This document shows positions 10,736-21,824 of a stretch of DNA of 64,000 bases, one piece after another. The position numbers and the translations under genes are program-made. How positions within the stretch are numbered: the stretch's first letter is position 1; each line of letters opens with the position of its first letter. Below the pieces are notes generated by a model. It was not told where the DNA came from, ran no database searches, and was given only the letters and a program-made list of their open reading frames with translations. This DNA is from Cryptomeria japonica (Eukaryota > Streptophyta > Pinopsida > Cupressales > Cupressaceae), in NCBI RefSeq assembly GCF_030272615.1, contig NC_081412.1, forward strand, positions 689,508,083-689,572,082. Reading direction: 5' to 3'.

Positions 10736-12177
10736 TGATGCCCTCCTAAATGGCACAAGGTTAGTCTAAGATCAAAGAACACAAAAACATACAAAACATT
10801 AGTGTTAGTCAATCTAAAACTAAACATATGAAGGCATTCCAAAAGAGACACAAAGAGACATGCTAATATATCTAATAAGTAAAACAAAGATCATTAGACA
10901 TCTCCAACTACCTCTTAGCATGACCTTAGCTTCTTCTCCCTTGTTCCTCTCCTCTCCAAGTTCCAAAATAGTGTAGCTCTCAGCAACTTTTTGCACTATG
11001 GATGCTTATGGAGTATTGAGATTGTAGTATAGCTCTAAATGTGAAATAAAAAGCTAATACTAATGCTAAAATGATGTATTTTAACCAAAAAGACAAGATG
11101 TTAGATTGCTTATGCTAAAATGCTCTCTAAAATGTCTATAGCTTAGATGCATACAAGTTTTCAGGATCTGGATTATGAAGGAATGGGCTCTATTTATAGG
11201 AAAAATGGAGCAATGGATGGCCAGGATTGAAGGGTTTAATCAAGGGTCAAGCTTGAAAGTTGGGGATCCATGTGCACAATTTGCACCAATGAAATGGTGA
11301 CAAGTGTCAACATAAGATTGGGTTGAGAGAAGAGGTTGGAGGCATTAAATGCCTGAGGAGACCTCATGGTTATCTAGAAGGTAAGGGTCAAACCTAAATT
11401 AGGATTACCCACTGGATTAGGAGTTAATGCAAGGATAAACCTTTGTGCAAATGATTAAGAGATAATCATGGTCAAAGCATTAAAGGCTTGATGAGACCCT
11501 TGGGTTGGGTAGAGGTTGAGTCAAAACAAATGTTTTAACCATGTAGGAGGGTTTGGGTTAACCATTAATGGTTTTTGAAGACTTTGTGGATTAAGTGGTT
11601 GAAGGTTGGAAGCTTTCAAAGGTTATCCAAGACTTTGAGACATTTAGTGGTTGAAGGTTGGAAGCCTTTAATGGTTATCAAAGACTTTTAGGCTTTGAGA
11701 AGTGACTCCATTTTGCTTAGCAATGTGACAATAATTAGGGGATGGATTAGGCTAATTAGGAAGGGGTTAGAAGAATCTAGAAGGGGATTAGATTTTGCAA
11801 GTGGATTTGGTGGGTGAGGGAAAATAGGATTTTATTTAAAATAAAAATTCATTTATTTCAATAAATGTGTGCAAGTTGCATTTGTAGGAAAATGCAAGTG
11901 GGGTGGGGATAATGATTTTAAATAAATGTTTTATTTAATTTATTTAAAAGAGGAAAAGGGGATTTTAATTAAATAAATTGATTTTATTTATTTAATTGAC
12001 TGAAATTTGATTTAATGAATTAATTAAAATAAATTGAATAATTTATTTAATTAATAGAAGAATGTTTGGGGATGAATTAATTAAATATTAATTTAATTAA
12101 TTGATGGCTAGTGGATTTTTAATCAAATAAATACGAAATATTCATTTAATTAAAATGGACAGATTTATGTGACTACA
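10736..12177 (-). repeat. GYP1 5' LTR
   Basis: The minus-strand LTR starts TGTAGTCACATAAATCTGTC at 12177 and ends in CA two bases before the primer site. Length is 1442 bp. It contains a TATA box. Only one LTR is in the window, so age cannot be estimated and the boundary at 12177 rests on the TG start and the change to transposase-like sequence beyond it. The outer part (about 11830-12170) is AT-rich with repeated TTAATTAAAT words. Confidence 0.75.
11191..11198 (-). promoter_or_regulatory. TATA box of GYP1 LTR
   Basis: The minus strand reads CCTATAAATAGAGCCC, a good plant TATA box roughly 980 bp inside the LTR. It would place the RNA start in the part of the LTR nearest the primer site. Confidence 0.6.
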
Positions 12178-12209
12178 GTCTCCACCTATGAGGTGCCATA
12201 ATGATCAAC

Positions 12210-14941
12210 ATTAGTTGTGCCTATGCTAGATTATGCTCTATCCTCCTTTGCCATAGCCACAACCTTAGCCTATTTGTCTACCTGGTCAACCCACTCATGG
12301 TCCTCCTTAGTGAAGTCAGGATTGGTAGACTCAGTGATCCACTTAGACTTTGGATCGATCTCCGCTAGTGTGATTGGAGAGGATTCAGTGTCCAAAATTT
12401 GTCTGGTCCTAAGATGGAGGTTGTAATGAACAAAAACAAGATCATTCAACCTCTGCACAAACAATCTATTATGCCTTTTCAAGTGGATGTGCTCAAACAT
12501 GGACCACTTGCACTCACATCTAGAAGCGTTGCATGGCTGACTCAAAATATGGATGGCAGTTTTTTGAAGGTTTGGGGTTGAGGGCCCAAACATTTGCCAC
12601 CATCTATCTAAAATAATGAAAAGAAAAAAAATCAGTCTCATTTCCAACTTTAAGGCTAGATTATAAAATGAAAATTAAAATGCATAAGACATAAACTTAA
12701 GAATCTTAAGTTTACATATATTTCTACCTAGCTACAATTATGTCTGAGCCTCTATGCACATGTTGCTTGTGAAGATTGCCCCTTCTTGATTATTATATTT
12801 ATCCAGCTAGATCTTTGTACTTGAGGTTGTGCCATCAGTCCACAACTTTTGTACCATTGTATACAAGCCACTAAGAACCTCCTCATCCACCTTGAAGTTA
12901 TCACATAATCAAAATGCTGGATTGAGGTAATAGGTTGTTGCATGGGTGGGCCTATGAAGCTGGTTCTGCCATCTCCTATCAATAATCTCCCAAACGGGGC
13001 CATACTTATCCTCATCTCCTGCATATATGGATCTAATGGCCTCCTTGGCCCTATCCATGCCCTCATATATATAGCCCATAGAGGGCTTCTCCCCATCAAC
13101 AACTTGTAGGAGAACTACAAGGGGCTCAGTGACCTACACATAATGTTAAACAAAAACAATTAAGTCACAAATTAAATTAAAAAAAAGAAAAATTGCAAAG
13201 GTAAAAATTGTTAATAAATTAAAAGTAAATTACTAAATAGTAGATACTAAATGTTAAATTGTAATAAATTTACCTGCACGATTTCTCCACAAGGGGTCAA
13301 AAAACTTGGCTCATCAAAAATACAATTTACCACATCTATCCCTGCAGTGGTCATAGCATAGGATGAGGAAGTCCACTCCTCATCAACAAACATACGCGCC
13401 TCAAAGCCGCCTTTGATTTCATCAAGGATTTCAATGCGAGGAAGTTTGAGGCAAATCTCATAATACCAGGTTGAGCCAACTCCTTTTGCCCCATGTATTG
13501 CCTCATAATGCTAAGGACCAATGCATGATCGTAGATAAACTTGCCGATATTTTTGGCCCTTTCAACTATTGATTTCACCCATTCAAGCTTACCAATATCA
13601 TCCAACATGAGGTCAAGGCAATGGGCCGCACATGGAGACCAAAATTTTTTTGGGTGCCTCTCCATCAAAAGTTTACCTACAACAATTTTAAATTAATTAG
13701 AAATTTTGATGTGTTAAGAAAATTTTAAATAATCATAGATGCCTCTCCATCAAGACTTGAAAAGTTCAATGTTTACCTGCAACAACATAACTTGCTGCAT
13801 TATCTATCACCACCTGCACCACATTTTCTTCCCCCACCTCTTGTATGACTTCCTCAATAGCCTCACATAAGTATGTGGCATTTTTCACATGTGAGGAAGC
13901 ATCAATAGACTTAAAAAACATGGTGGATTCTAAAAATAGAGCAAAATAATTATCAATTATCATGTATCAATCAACAAATCAAAATTTAATTTATTCAATG
14001 CATTTAGGGAAGTAGAAATTAGAATGAGCAATCACCTCTGCAAGAAACAAGAAAATTTAGGTGTTCTATTCCTCCTATCTGTCCAACCATCTGTCATGAT
14101 GGTGCAACCCTTTTGGCTCTAAGACTATCGGTGGTCCTCTAGCTCAACTTTCATATCTTCAACCATTTCTAACAAGAGGGGGCCACTTAACTCAACATCA
14201 GTAAGGGCTTTAAATCCCGCACCACAAATGGTTATGGTATCTACCATGCCTTGCCAATAAGGAGACCTGTCACAAATAGATTATGATTAGACAAAGTAGA
14301 GTTCAACTTCAAACTATATATTTACTTTTAAACTTAAAGCAATCAAATAAAAAAGAATTACCTAGCTGCAATAAATGGAATGTTGCAAAAGTACAAAAAC
14401 TTGCAAATTTGTTTTCTTCCAGCATCATGAACCTCCTTGTTCCAACCCATGCTCTCAAGTGAGGGTTGTGCCCTAGGAGTACTATGTGGCACAAAATAAC
14501 TATCCAACCTGGATTTTTGAACTCTAGGGCCAAAGGTAATAGTGCCACTAGGAGGAGTAGAAGTAGAAGCACTAGCACTAGCAGAAGCACTAGGACGAAA
14601 GGGAGGCATGGAAGAACCCTCTCCAACACAGCTTGCGGATGTGGATGTGGATGCGAATGCGGGTGCATGGGAGCCAATAGCACTTAACTCTTCCAATTGC
14701 CTCTTCTTAGTTAACTTTTCTTTTTCACATGTTTCTAATTGGACATAACAGAAACGTTTTGCCTCAGGAGTTTATTTTTTACATACCTCAATATCATGGC
14801 TAGGTTTGCTGACAATATGGTATTTAAATCTATTGATGCCACCAAAATTAATTTCTTTACAAAAAAACATTTTGTTTGATTTTTTTGTCTTCCAGGAAAC
14901 TCTTCAGTATATTTCCAAGCCTCATCCTTTTTAGGCATTGT
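12210..14941 (-). pseudogene. hAT transposase (BED-DUF659-dimerisation), spliced, broken
   Basis: Exons read from high to low coordinates. 14941-about 14735 is a BED-like zinc finger (WKYTEEFPGRQKNQTKCFF). Ser-rich linker to 14362. 14266-14036 has SPYWQGMVDTI and TIMTDGWTDRRNRT (DUF659). 13929-13777 has FFKSIDASSHVKNATYLCEA. 13676-13274 has RHPKKFWSPCAAHCLDLML. 13133-about 12728 follows, and about 12610-12210 has SRCECKWSMFEHIHLKRHNR (hAT dimerisation). Four introns have exact GT-AG ends and join in phase: 14267-14361, 13930-14035, 13677-13776 and 13134-13273; a fifth, about 12611-12727, also has plausible ends. Breaks: TAG at 14125-14127 and 14119-14121, and an apparent 2-nt loss after RNRT that shifts the frame. 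Transposase would bind hAT ends and cut. Domesticated function is unlikely given these breaks. Confidence 0.88.
13677..13776 (-). other. hAT intron with partial copy of the next exon
   Basis: The 100-bp intron starts GTAAACATTGAACTTTTC and contains GTCTTGATGGAGAGGCA, a near copy of the start of the following exon (GTAAACTTTTGATGGAGAGG). A short duplication around the acceptor seems to have built part of the intron. Confidence 0.55.
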
Positions 14942-15246
14942 GAAAAATGAATGTTTTTAAAACGTCAAGGCTGCTGCAATAAGGAAATTTTATAAAGTTA
15001 TAAACTAATAGAAAAAATCAGCAAACCCTACTTTTTTTAAGAAAAAACTGTAAATACATGTTTACAAATTTTTTCTAAGAAATGCAAGGTTTGCACTTTG
15101 CTATTATTCTACTTCTCTCATTGAAGTTAAACTAAAAAAATAGAAACATTCAAGGTTTGGAAAGTTAATTGTTAAACTAAAAAAATTTAACAAACAAATG
15201 AAAAAATCCATTAACATACCAAAAAAAACCAACAAAATCTACAAAG
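14942..15246 (-). other. hAT 5' flank or intron, left of GYP2
   Basis: AT-rich noncoding sequence between the BED exon and the GYP2 insertion point. No coding signal seen. Confidence 0.5.
15242..15246. repeat. Target-site duplication of GYP2, left copy (CAAAG)
   Basis: The five bases before the 5' LTR are CAAAG, identical to 23055-23059 after the 3' LTR. Confidence 0.95.
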
Positions 15247-15433
15247 TGTAGCGTCCTAAAATTGCGACACTTGCAATTTCGACTGCATTTCGGTCTTCAC
15301 GATGGTGACGCAACACGCAACCTGAATGGAGACCCCAAAACTTGCTCACGACACTGAAAACTACATTTTTCAAGCACCCTGGCCTGAACCTCCTTGCACC
15401 CTGCTGTCCCGGGAGGTGGGACCAGAGCGCCCA

Positions 15434-15461
15434 GCGCCCTGGTCCTTCAGGACCAGGGCGC
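15434..15461. repeat. Perfect inverted repeat in GYP2 LTR
   Basis: Arms GCGCCCTGGTCCT and AGGACCAGGGCGC (13 bp each) are separated by 2 nt. The flanks repeat GCGCCCAGCGCCCTGGTCC. The copy in the 3' LTR (near 22012-22039) carries substitutions that weaken the pairing. Confidence 0.9.
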
Positions 15462-15598
15462 CCAGCGCCCTGGTCCCTGGGTCCTATTTTGGGCCCGGTC
15501 TCCTAAGGGGCTCGGGTCTTTTTGTTTGCAATTTGGAAATTACATTTCCTGGTTGGCCTAAGGTCGGGAAAATCAGTCTATCAGCCCTAAATGACAAG

Positions 15599-15607
15599 TA
15601 TATAAAC
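15599..15607 (+). promoter_or_regulatory. TATA box of GYP2 LTR
   Basis: TATATAAAC in a GC-poor context, about 350 bp into the LTR. The same box is in the 3' LTR near 22177. RNA would start shortly downstream and include the CAAGCATT repeats. Confidence 0.65.
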
Positions 15608-16479
15608 TACATTTTCCTCTCTCATTGAGGTAGAGGTAGATGAAAAAAAAGGCGAAAGCAAGATTCAAAACGTTCAAGCATTCAAGCATTCAAGCATTCA
15701 AGCATTCCTTCTAAGTCTCCATTCAAGGCTAAGTGTTGCATTCAAGTCAAGGATTCAACCATTGAAGAGGAGATCACATACTACATGCTACAACATACAA
15801 CATACAACATCTATACCTTCGCACATAAGGATATCAACATCCTTATAACAAGGTATTAGTACTTGTTTTACAGTCATTTACATTTACAGCTCTTGCTCAT
15901 TTCTTGGTTAATTCCAAAACTGGGGTTTGACCTAAAGGCAAACCCCTAATCCCTAACCCCCCAATCGTCTTCGCTTTTCTGTGTGTAGGTTGCAGGTACG
16001 CGGCTGAAATTGAAGATCTAGGATCCTTGTGCAGAGACGAACCGATCCCCCTTCGTTTGACGGATTTTTCGGAGGACCGTGGCGCCGGGCGCCATCGTCC
16101 CGACAACTTTTGTTCAAATTTGCAGGACAGCGCCGTATCGACATTTTACTGCTAATTCCAGGTCCGCAGCTTCATACTATATTCCTATCTCAGTTTATAA
16201 GCGAATCTTTATCACTTTCTATGCATGCTTAGCTTAATTCTCCTATGCACATTCTTTACAAAAGAGGGTAGCCTTGCTTTCTAAATCCTTGAAACACATT
16301 TAGCATCCAATCTTGCATTGCGTGGGATTGGATCTTGTGGGTTTCAACCCCTCTTTTGAATGTAAAGTCTCTCCCCTAAGTGAAAACCATCGAATCCTAG
16401 CGAACCTCCCTTCTCTCTCCTCGGAGTTGGAAGAGGGGAGAACAACTAGGGTTCGATCGCGATTTTCCGCTTTACATTT

Positions 16480-16497
16480 TGGTGAACCCGACGTGAA
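16480..16497 (+). other. GYP2 primer binding site
   Basis: TGGTGAACCCGACGTGAA, 18 nt, three bases after the LTR end. It is complementary to the same tRNA 3' end as the GYP1 site, but the match stops at 18 nt, the usual length set by the methylated A58 of tRNA. Confidence 0.92.
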
Positions 16498-16839
16498 CAT
16501 CCTTTCTGATTTTTCATGCTTAGATCTGAAAAAAAAAAATTGATTACATTTCCATGTTTGATCTTTTGCAAAATTTTAGAGGTGATTGCATAAAAACCCT
16601 AAAATTTCTTTTTAGTAATTAAACTTGTGAAATGCTTAGTTGTTGATGTTTGTTTCAGATCTGCCCTCCTATTACAAATTTTCAATTCATATCTGTGCTT
16701 TAATTTTGAAAATTAAGTGGTTAAATGTCAAAACCCTAATTTTTGAAACCCTCTTAATTCAACCTTTGTCCGACAATTTGACCAATCAAAACATCTCCAA
16801 ATCAACTGTAACTTTGGATTCTGCAATAAAATCACAATA

Positions 16840-17560
16840 TCTTTCATCCCTGAAAATTTGGAAAAAAGTTGCGAGGACCGTGTTGCACTCCGAGCGCCAT
16901 TGTCCCCGACATTTTTTCCAAAATTTCGGGAGCGAGATCTTGCTGTATTTTCCTGCTAAAATCCAGAATTTTGGCTGATTTTGTCAATTATAACACTTTC
17001 AAAATTACAGTCAAAGTTGGTCTTGCGATTGCTTGGTCTAAGGCTTCTAATCATTCAAAAATCATTGAAATTGAAATTTTGTGTCAAAATTGTGTTCTTA
17101 TTGTCCTAAATCTGAAAATTGTGTTTGCATTCATTCGAAATTTCAGTGCTTTATTCAAATTCTTGCATTTTGTGACTTTTGAAATTAAGTGCTTAATTAC
17201 AACAACTTTGATTTCCGCTTTCAAAATTGAATTTTGCGTGAAATTGAATCAATTTTCAAATTTCAAAATTTGCATTGCTCTTGACATTCCCTCTAAAATC
17301 ATAAAATTCAAAATTTCAGTTTCCCTCTCTTTTTCAAAATTCAAAATTTTGCATTTTTCGACAATCTTGATAGGGTTCAATTTTGAGATTGCAACTTTAA
17401 TTTGGCCTATCTACAGATCGTAAAATCACTCAATTTTTTCAGATTAGCTTTAAAATCATCATACCTTTCATCCCTGCAAATTTCGAAAAAAATTGCAAGG
17501 ACCGTGTTGCACTCCGGGCGCCACGGTCCCGGACATTTTTTCCGAAATTTCGGGAGACTG
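16840..17560 (+). repeat. GYP2 leader with two copies of an LTR-derived block
   Basis: Blocks at 16840-16936 and 17463-17560 share TTTCATCCCTG, then GGACCGTGTTGCACTCC, GCGCCA, GTCCC, GACATTTTTTCC and AAATTTCGGGAG. The LTR holds a related block (16072-16136). Between the blocks the leader is rich in TTCAAAATT words. No coding frame of known family is present from 16500 to 17656. Confidence 0.8.
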
Positions 17561-17656
17561 TTGTGATTGCATTTAACAGCTTAAATCCAGAAGATTGGCT
17601 GATCTTACTGAAGATTGCTACCTCTAAATTCAAAATCTTCTCTCTCTTTCTAGTGC

Positions 17657-20600
17657 ATGAGTTTTACAACAATAAGCCCTACCTACACTATTCCCGTTAG
17701 ACGAAGCCGTAGAATTAAGTCTTTCCAAGGTTTAATTACTGAGGAAATGGAACCTAATTTGAATAGCCTTTTTAATGAGGACATGGGTAATTCCTCTAAT
17801 CCTCCTAATGATGAAGAAGCTCTCCATGAGGTTTTTGTAGAACAACTTTCAAAATTGGATAACCAATTTGATGATTTTCGACAATGGATGTCTCAAGAAT
17901 ACCCTGATAGTCAAGCTCTTCCTTTAATTGAGGGTCTAAAACGTATGCTTCAAAGTGATAAGAATGGAATTGATATTTTGCATGGTATTGCACACATTGT
18001 GGATTCAAATGTGATGCCTATAAAGAGTTGTGCCGAATCTTTAGGTTATACACAACCTCCTACACAGGACAATCATTCTATTCCTTTGACAACTCCTATT
18101 GCTAGTATACCTACCTTTACATCAAACATCATGACTACTTCTATACAAGACATTCCTCCCGTGATTACTAGTCATGGGGGCAACCCTTCTTCTTCAATTA
18201 ACCCTCTTCCTTCATTTAATCCGACTTCTTCATACATTCCTTCAATGAGTGTTCCTATTACATCTCCACAAATGAACATGATGCAAGGGGGCAATTCGTT
18301 TAACCATTCCATCCCTCCTTGTAGTGTTCCTCCTGTCCAATCATCTCCTATGACTAATTATCATAGAGTCCCACCACCTTACTCTTTACCTTCTTTCAAT
18401 AACATAACACCTCCATCTCAATCTAACACGTCTAATATGAACTCTTCGACTGAAGCGACCATTAACAATCTTGCACAAACTGTCTCTTCTTTACAGCAAC
18501 AAATTGCCTCTATGAATCAATCTAAGTTTAGTGTGCCCACATTTGATGTTGCGAGCCCACTTTCTCTTGACATTGTTTGAGCTATTCCCCCTAAACATGT
18601 TGAAATTCCTCTTTTGGAGCTTTATAATGGTAAAGGTGATCCTCTAACACATGTTAAGACTTTTCAAACAATATGTACCGATTTTGCTTATGACCAAAGG
18701 TTGCTTGCAAAATTGTTCACTAGAACATTAAGAGACAAAGCCCTACAATGGTATTGCTCGTTGCCTTCTTATTCTGTTACTTCTTTCGAACAACTTGCAA
18801 ATGCTTTCATTCAACAATTTCAGAACAATATAAGTCCCAAAGTTACTTTGATTGATTTAATGCATTGTAAACAAGGTGTTAAAGAAAAAGTGACTGATTT
18901 CATTGGTAGATATAAGCATTTGTATGCTCAAATTTCTTTTCCAGTGCCTGATAATGATATTCAAAGAATCTTTATTTCTAATTTGCAAAAAGATATTCGA
19001 GACAAACTTCTGTTTTCTGAGTTTACTTCTTTCCAACAGTTGTGTGCAACTCTTCACAATTATCAACTGACTGTGAGTCAAATGGAACAATCACATCCTA
19101 TGGCTCCGGGTGATAAGGGTGATAGCAGTCAACAACCATTTGGAAAGTTTAAACCGAACAGAGATTCCATCAAATTCAATGAAAAAATCATCAACAACAA
19201 TGTGAATGCAGCATCAGGTGTGCCTCCTATTTCTAAATTTTTCAAGAAAGAAAGAAAGTATACTCCTTTGAATGAATCATTGCATAGTATTATGAATAAG
19301 TTATTGGAACAAAATGTGCTTACTCTCCCTCCTATAAGACAAATTGATCCTGCAAAGATTACTTCCCCTTATTTAAATAACAAAGCCTTTTGTCAATTTC
19401 ATCGTCAGCCTGGTCATGATACTGAAAAATGTTTTTCTTTAAAGGGTAAAATTCAGGATTTGATTGATAATAATACTATTTCTGTTTCAAGAGTGAATGA
19501 TAAAGGCAACACATCTGTAGCTCCTCCTAACCAAAATCTTCAGATTTTCACTGATCCATTGCCTTCTCATACCTCTAATGCAATTGAGGCTAATGATTCC
19601 TCTCTTTCATCTGATGGTCTTGTGTCTATGACCCCGAATGTGATTAACTTTGTAGAGCAACAAGAAATCCCTGAAGAACCTTCCATCACATTTGATTCCA
19701 GTGAAACCATTAGGGCACCTGATGGTCCTTTATACATAGTTGCAAAAGTCAAGAATACACCTTGCCGTGGAGTGCTTATTGATCCTTCGTGCATGATTAA
19801 TGTTATTACTGAAGAATTTCTTTTTACTTTGCAATTGAATCAAGTGATCTATGACAAAACAGATGTGATTGTGAAATTATTTGATGCATTTTCTTCTCCT
19901 ACAATTGGTTCTATTACATTGCCTATTGAGGTCCATAACAAATCTCTTGATGTGAACTTTGCTATTATTCCTTCATCTGAACAATTTTGTGTGAAGCTTG
20001 GCTATCCTTGGCTATCTTCCATGAAAGCTATTGCTTCTCCTATTCATAAGTGTTTGAAATTTCCCCATAATGGTGAAGTTGTTACTGTCAATCATAGTCT
20101 CTTTAAACCAGCTGAAAGAACTTCTAGTGTTCCTATTGATTACTTTTGGCCTAAACAATTCCAATCTCTTCCCCCGTGAAGTGATCATCTTTTCAAATCT
20201 TATCAAAAGTGGAAAATAGATATGATCCTATCTCTAAGTGAACCTAGAACACCTAAGCTTGACATTCCTATCATTCTTGAGAAGGAAGTTCTTCCTTTGA
20301 AAGATAAAACTAATGTCTTTTCTCAAGACGATTCCCAACCCATCCCTATGGATGTGACTATGTCTATGCCTAATAAACTTCCTAAGAGTAGACCTATACC
20401 TCCTCATCATGATGGACTTGGTCTTCTCCCTAAACCAAATATTCCTCCTTTATATGGAGTAGTTCCTCCTCCTTCCTTTTATGGAGAGAAGAGACCTTCT
20501 TCTTCTCCTACTGTCCAGCCTAAGAGACCACAACCTAAACACCCAAGTGCTAAGGATGAGAACATTCCTCCTCCTCAATCTTCTCCACTTCCTACTAAGA

Positions 20601-21085
20601 CTATACGAAATCGTTCTGCACGTGAACGCCGGCGAAAGCATCGTCTTAGAGCTCAAACTTTTCAATCTCCAAAAAGACCTTCAACAAGCATTATTCCATT
20701 TTCTCCTCAGCCGGACAATGAGCCTAAATCTCCTAAACATAAGATGCATGATGGTCTTGATCCGGTGCGAGTTAAAGATCCTATTTTTATAAATCTTGAT
20801 GATGATATAGATGAAAATGTTATTCATGATGAAAATGTTACTTCTCTTGCTTCTGATAGTGAATATGAACTTGTTGATGTTGATAACCATTTATCTAATG
20901 AATTTTCTAAAGCACTTATCCTAGCTCCTAGACAAGAACAATGTGGCTCGGAACATGAACATAGCCCTTGTTTGGATCTTGTGATAGCTCCATCTGCTAT
21001 GTTGGATGTTCCTCCTCTAGCGTGTTCCCTGCCTTCCCGAAACATTGATCAGCAAGATCGAGGGGTAGATGACGTGCTAGACTAG
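17657..21085 (+). pseudogene. GYP2 Gag-protease-like polyprotein, RT absent
   Basis: A single frame of about 1142 codons is interrupted only by TGA at 18578-18580 and TGA at 20177-20179. The N-terminal part is Ser/Pro/Asn-rich. Retrotrans_gag lies near 18614-19090 (LELYNGKGDPLTHVKTFQT, FIQQFQNNISPKVTLIDLMH). A knuckle-like CQFHRQPGHDTEKC follows near 19390. The protease counterpart reads GVLIDPSCMINVI, where D-[ST]-G is replaced by D-P-S, then YPWLSSMKAIASP. The C-terminal part is Pro-rich with the basic run SARERRRKHRLRAQ. Gag would package RNA; the protease is probably inactive. Both stops may come from CGA. The homologous segment in GYP1 is followed by RT; here it ends at 21085. Confidence 0.88.
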
Positions 21086-21810
21086 TTACATTAGCATAGC
21101 AGATTCTTTCCTCCTCTCTTTCATTACTTCTTCTATATGTTATTCTCATTCTTCTATTTGTTGTCCTTGGTGTTGTCTACTTGAGGACGATGCAAAGCAT
21201 TGAGATCTCTCGGTCTCTCTCATGTTGACTCAAAAGACACATGTGTTCCCTTCTTCTAGGTGACCTTCCTTGATTGGGGAATGAAGAACAATTATGCATA
21301 CATACATATGATATATATACATGAATTATCATACAGCATACTGACCCCAAGGAAAGTGAAGTCACCTCGTGCTTTATGTTTTGTGTCTATTATCCTTGGG
21401 TTTATCTCACACTTGGGGGCTAAATCCTTGCGATAACGTGCTCCTTTCTCATTTCTTATGTGTATCACTACGTTAAAACAATCACCCCCGGTGAGGCATG
21501 TGCGATCGCTTTAACGTAGGGGGGCATACATCCCGTTCATATCTTTTCAAGATACTTGAAAATTTCTTGGTAAATTTAACCTTGCCTTGAAAATTTTTGA
21601 TATCTTTCTTGCATGACTCATAGTGAGGGAACCTTACTACTGACAGTCATGGTTCTCCCTCGTGATCTTCCCTTTTACTTTGTCAATCAAAGTCGTAAGA
21701 TCCTTAGTCCACTAGGGGCTTGGTGTATCTTGCCTCCTTGACGTGGTGAAAGTTTTTCAATGTTGTTTCCTTGTACTTTACCAGAAGTATGAGCATACAT
21801 ACTCCCGCTA
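21086..21810 (+). other. GYP2 3' untranslated region
   Basis: Noncoding sequence between the last codon and the polypurine tract. It contains a pair of TTAACGTAG/CTACGTTAA words (about 21468 and 21508) that could form a hairpin. RT and integrase are absent. Confidence 0.7.
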
Positions 21811-21824
21811 AAGTGGGGGCTAAA
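21811..21824 (+). other. GYP2 polypurine tract
   Basis: AAGTGGGGGCTAAA directly before the 3' LTR, the expected plus-strand primer position. Confidence 0.9.

Larger units (their letters stand above)
1..12177 (-). mobile_element. GYP1: Ty3/gypsy retrotransposon, Tat/Ogre-like, 3' end outside window
   Basis: Read on the minus strand the order is LTR (10736-12177), primer site, long leader, gag, aspartic protease, RT, two RNase H-like regions and integrase. That order is the Ty3/gypsy one. A second RNase H of the TNNIAEYEAL type after the ordinary one, a long gag-protease linker with a G-patch-like stretch, and a primer site for a tRNA other than iMet are features known from the Tat lineage (Ogre and relatives). 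The 3' LTR must lie left of position 1. The coding region is one frame apart from one frameshift, and it holds about seven in-frame stops, so the copy is dead. It abuts the hAT remnant at 12178. I assume one element spans the 2.75 kb leader; a nested insertion there is possible but I saw no boundaries. Confidence 0.85.
15247..16476 (+). repeat. GYP2 5' LTR
   Basis: 1230 bp, TG to CA. It contains a perfect 13-bp-arm hairpin (15434-15461), a TATA box, a fourfold CAAGCATT repeat (about 15673-15706) and a GGACCGTGGCGCCGGGCGCC block near 16076 that recurs in the leader. Confidence 0.97.

Noticed and set aside
14466-14748. Plus-strand Arg/Ser-rich or Ala/Glu-rich frames
   Set aside because: They are antisense to the Ser-rich linker of the hAT transposase.
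15326-15628. Conserved 100-codon frame in both GYP2 LTRs
   Set aside because: It spans the LTR hairpin and TATA box; its duplication is that of the LTR and nothing suggests translation.
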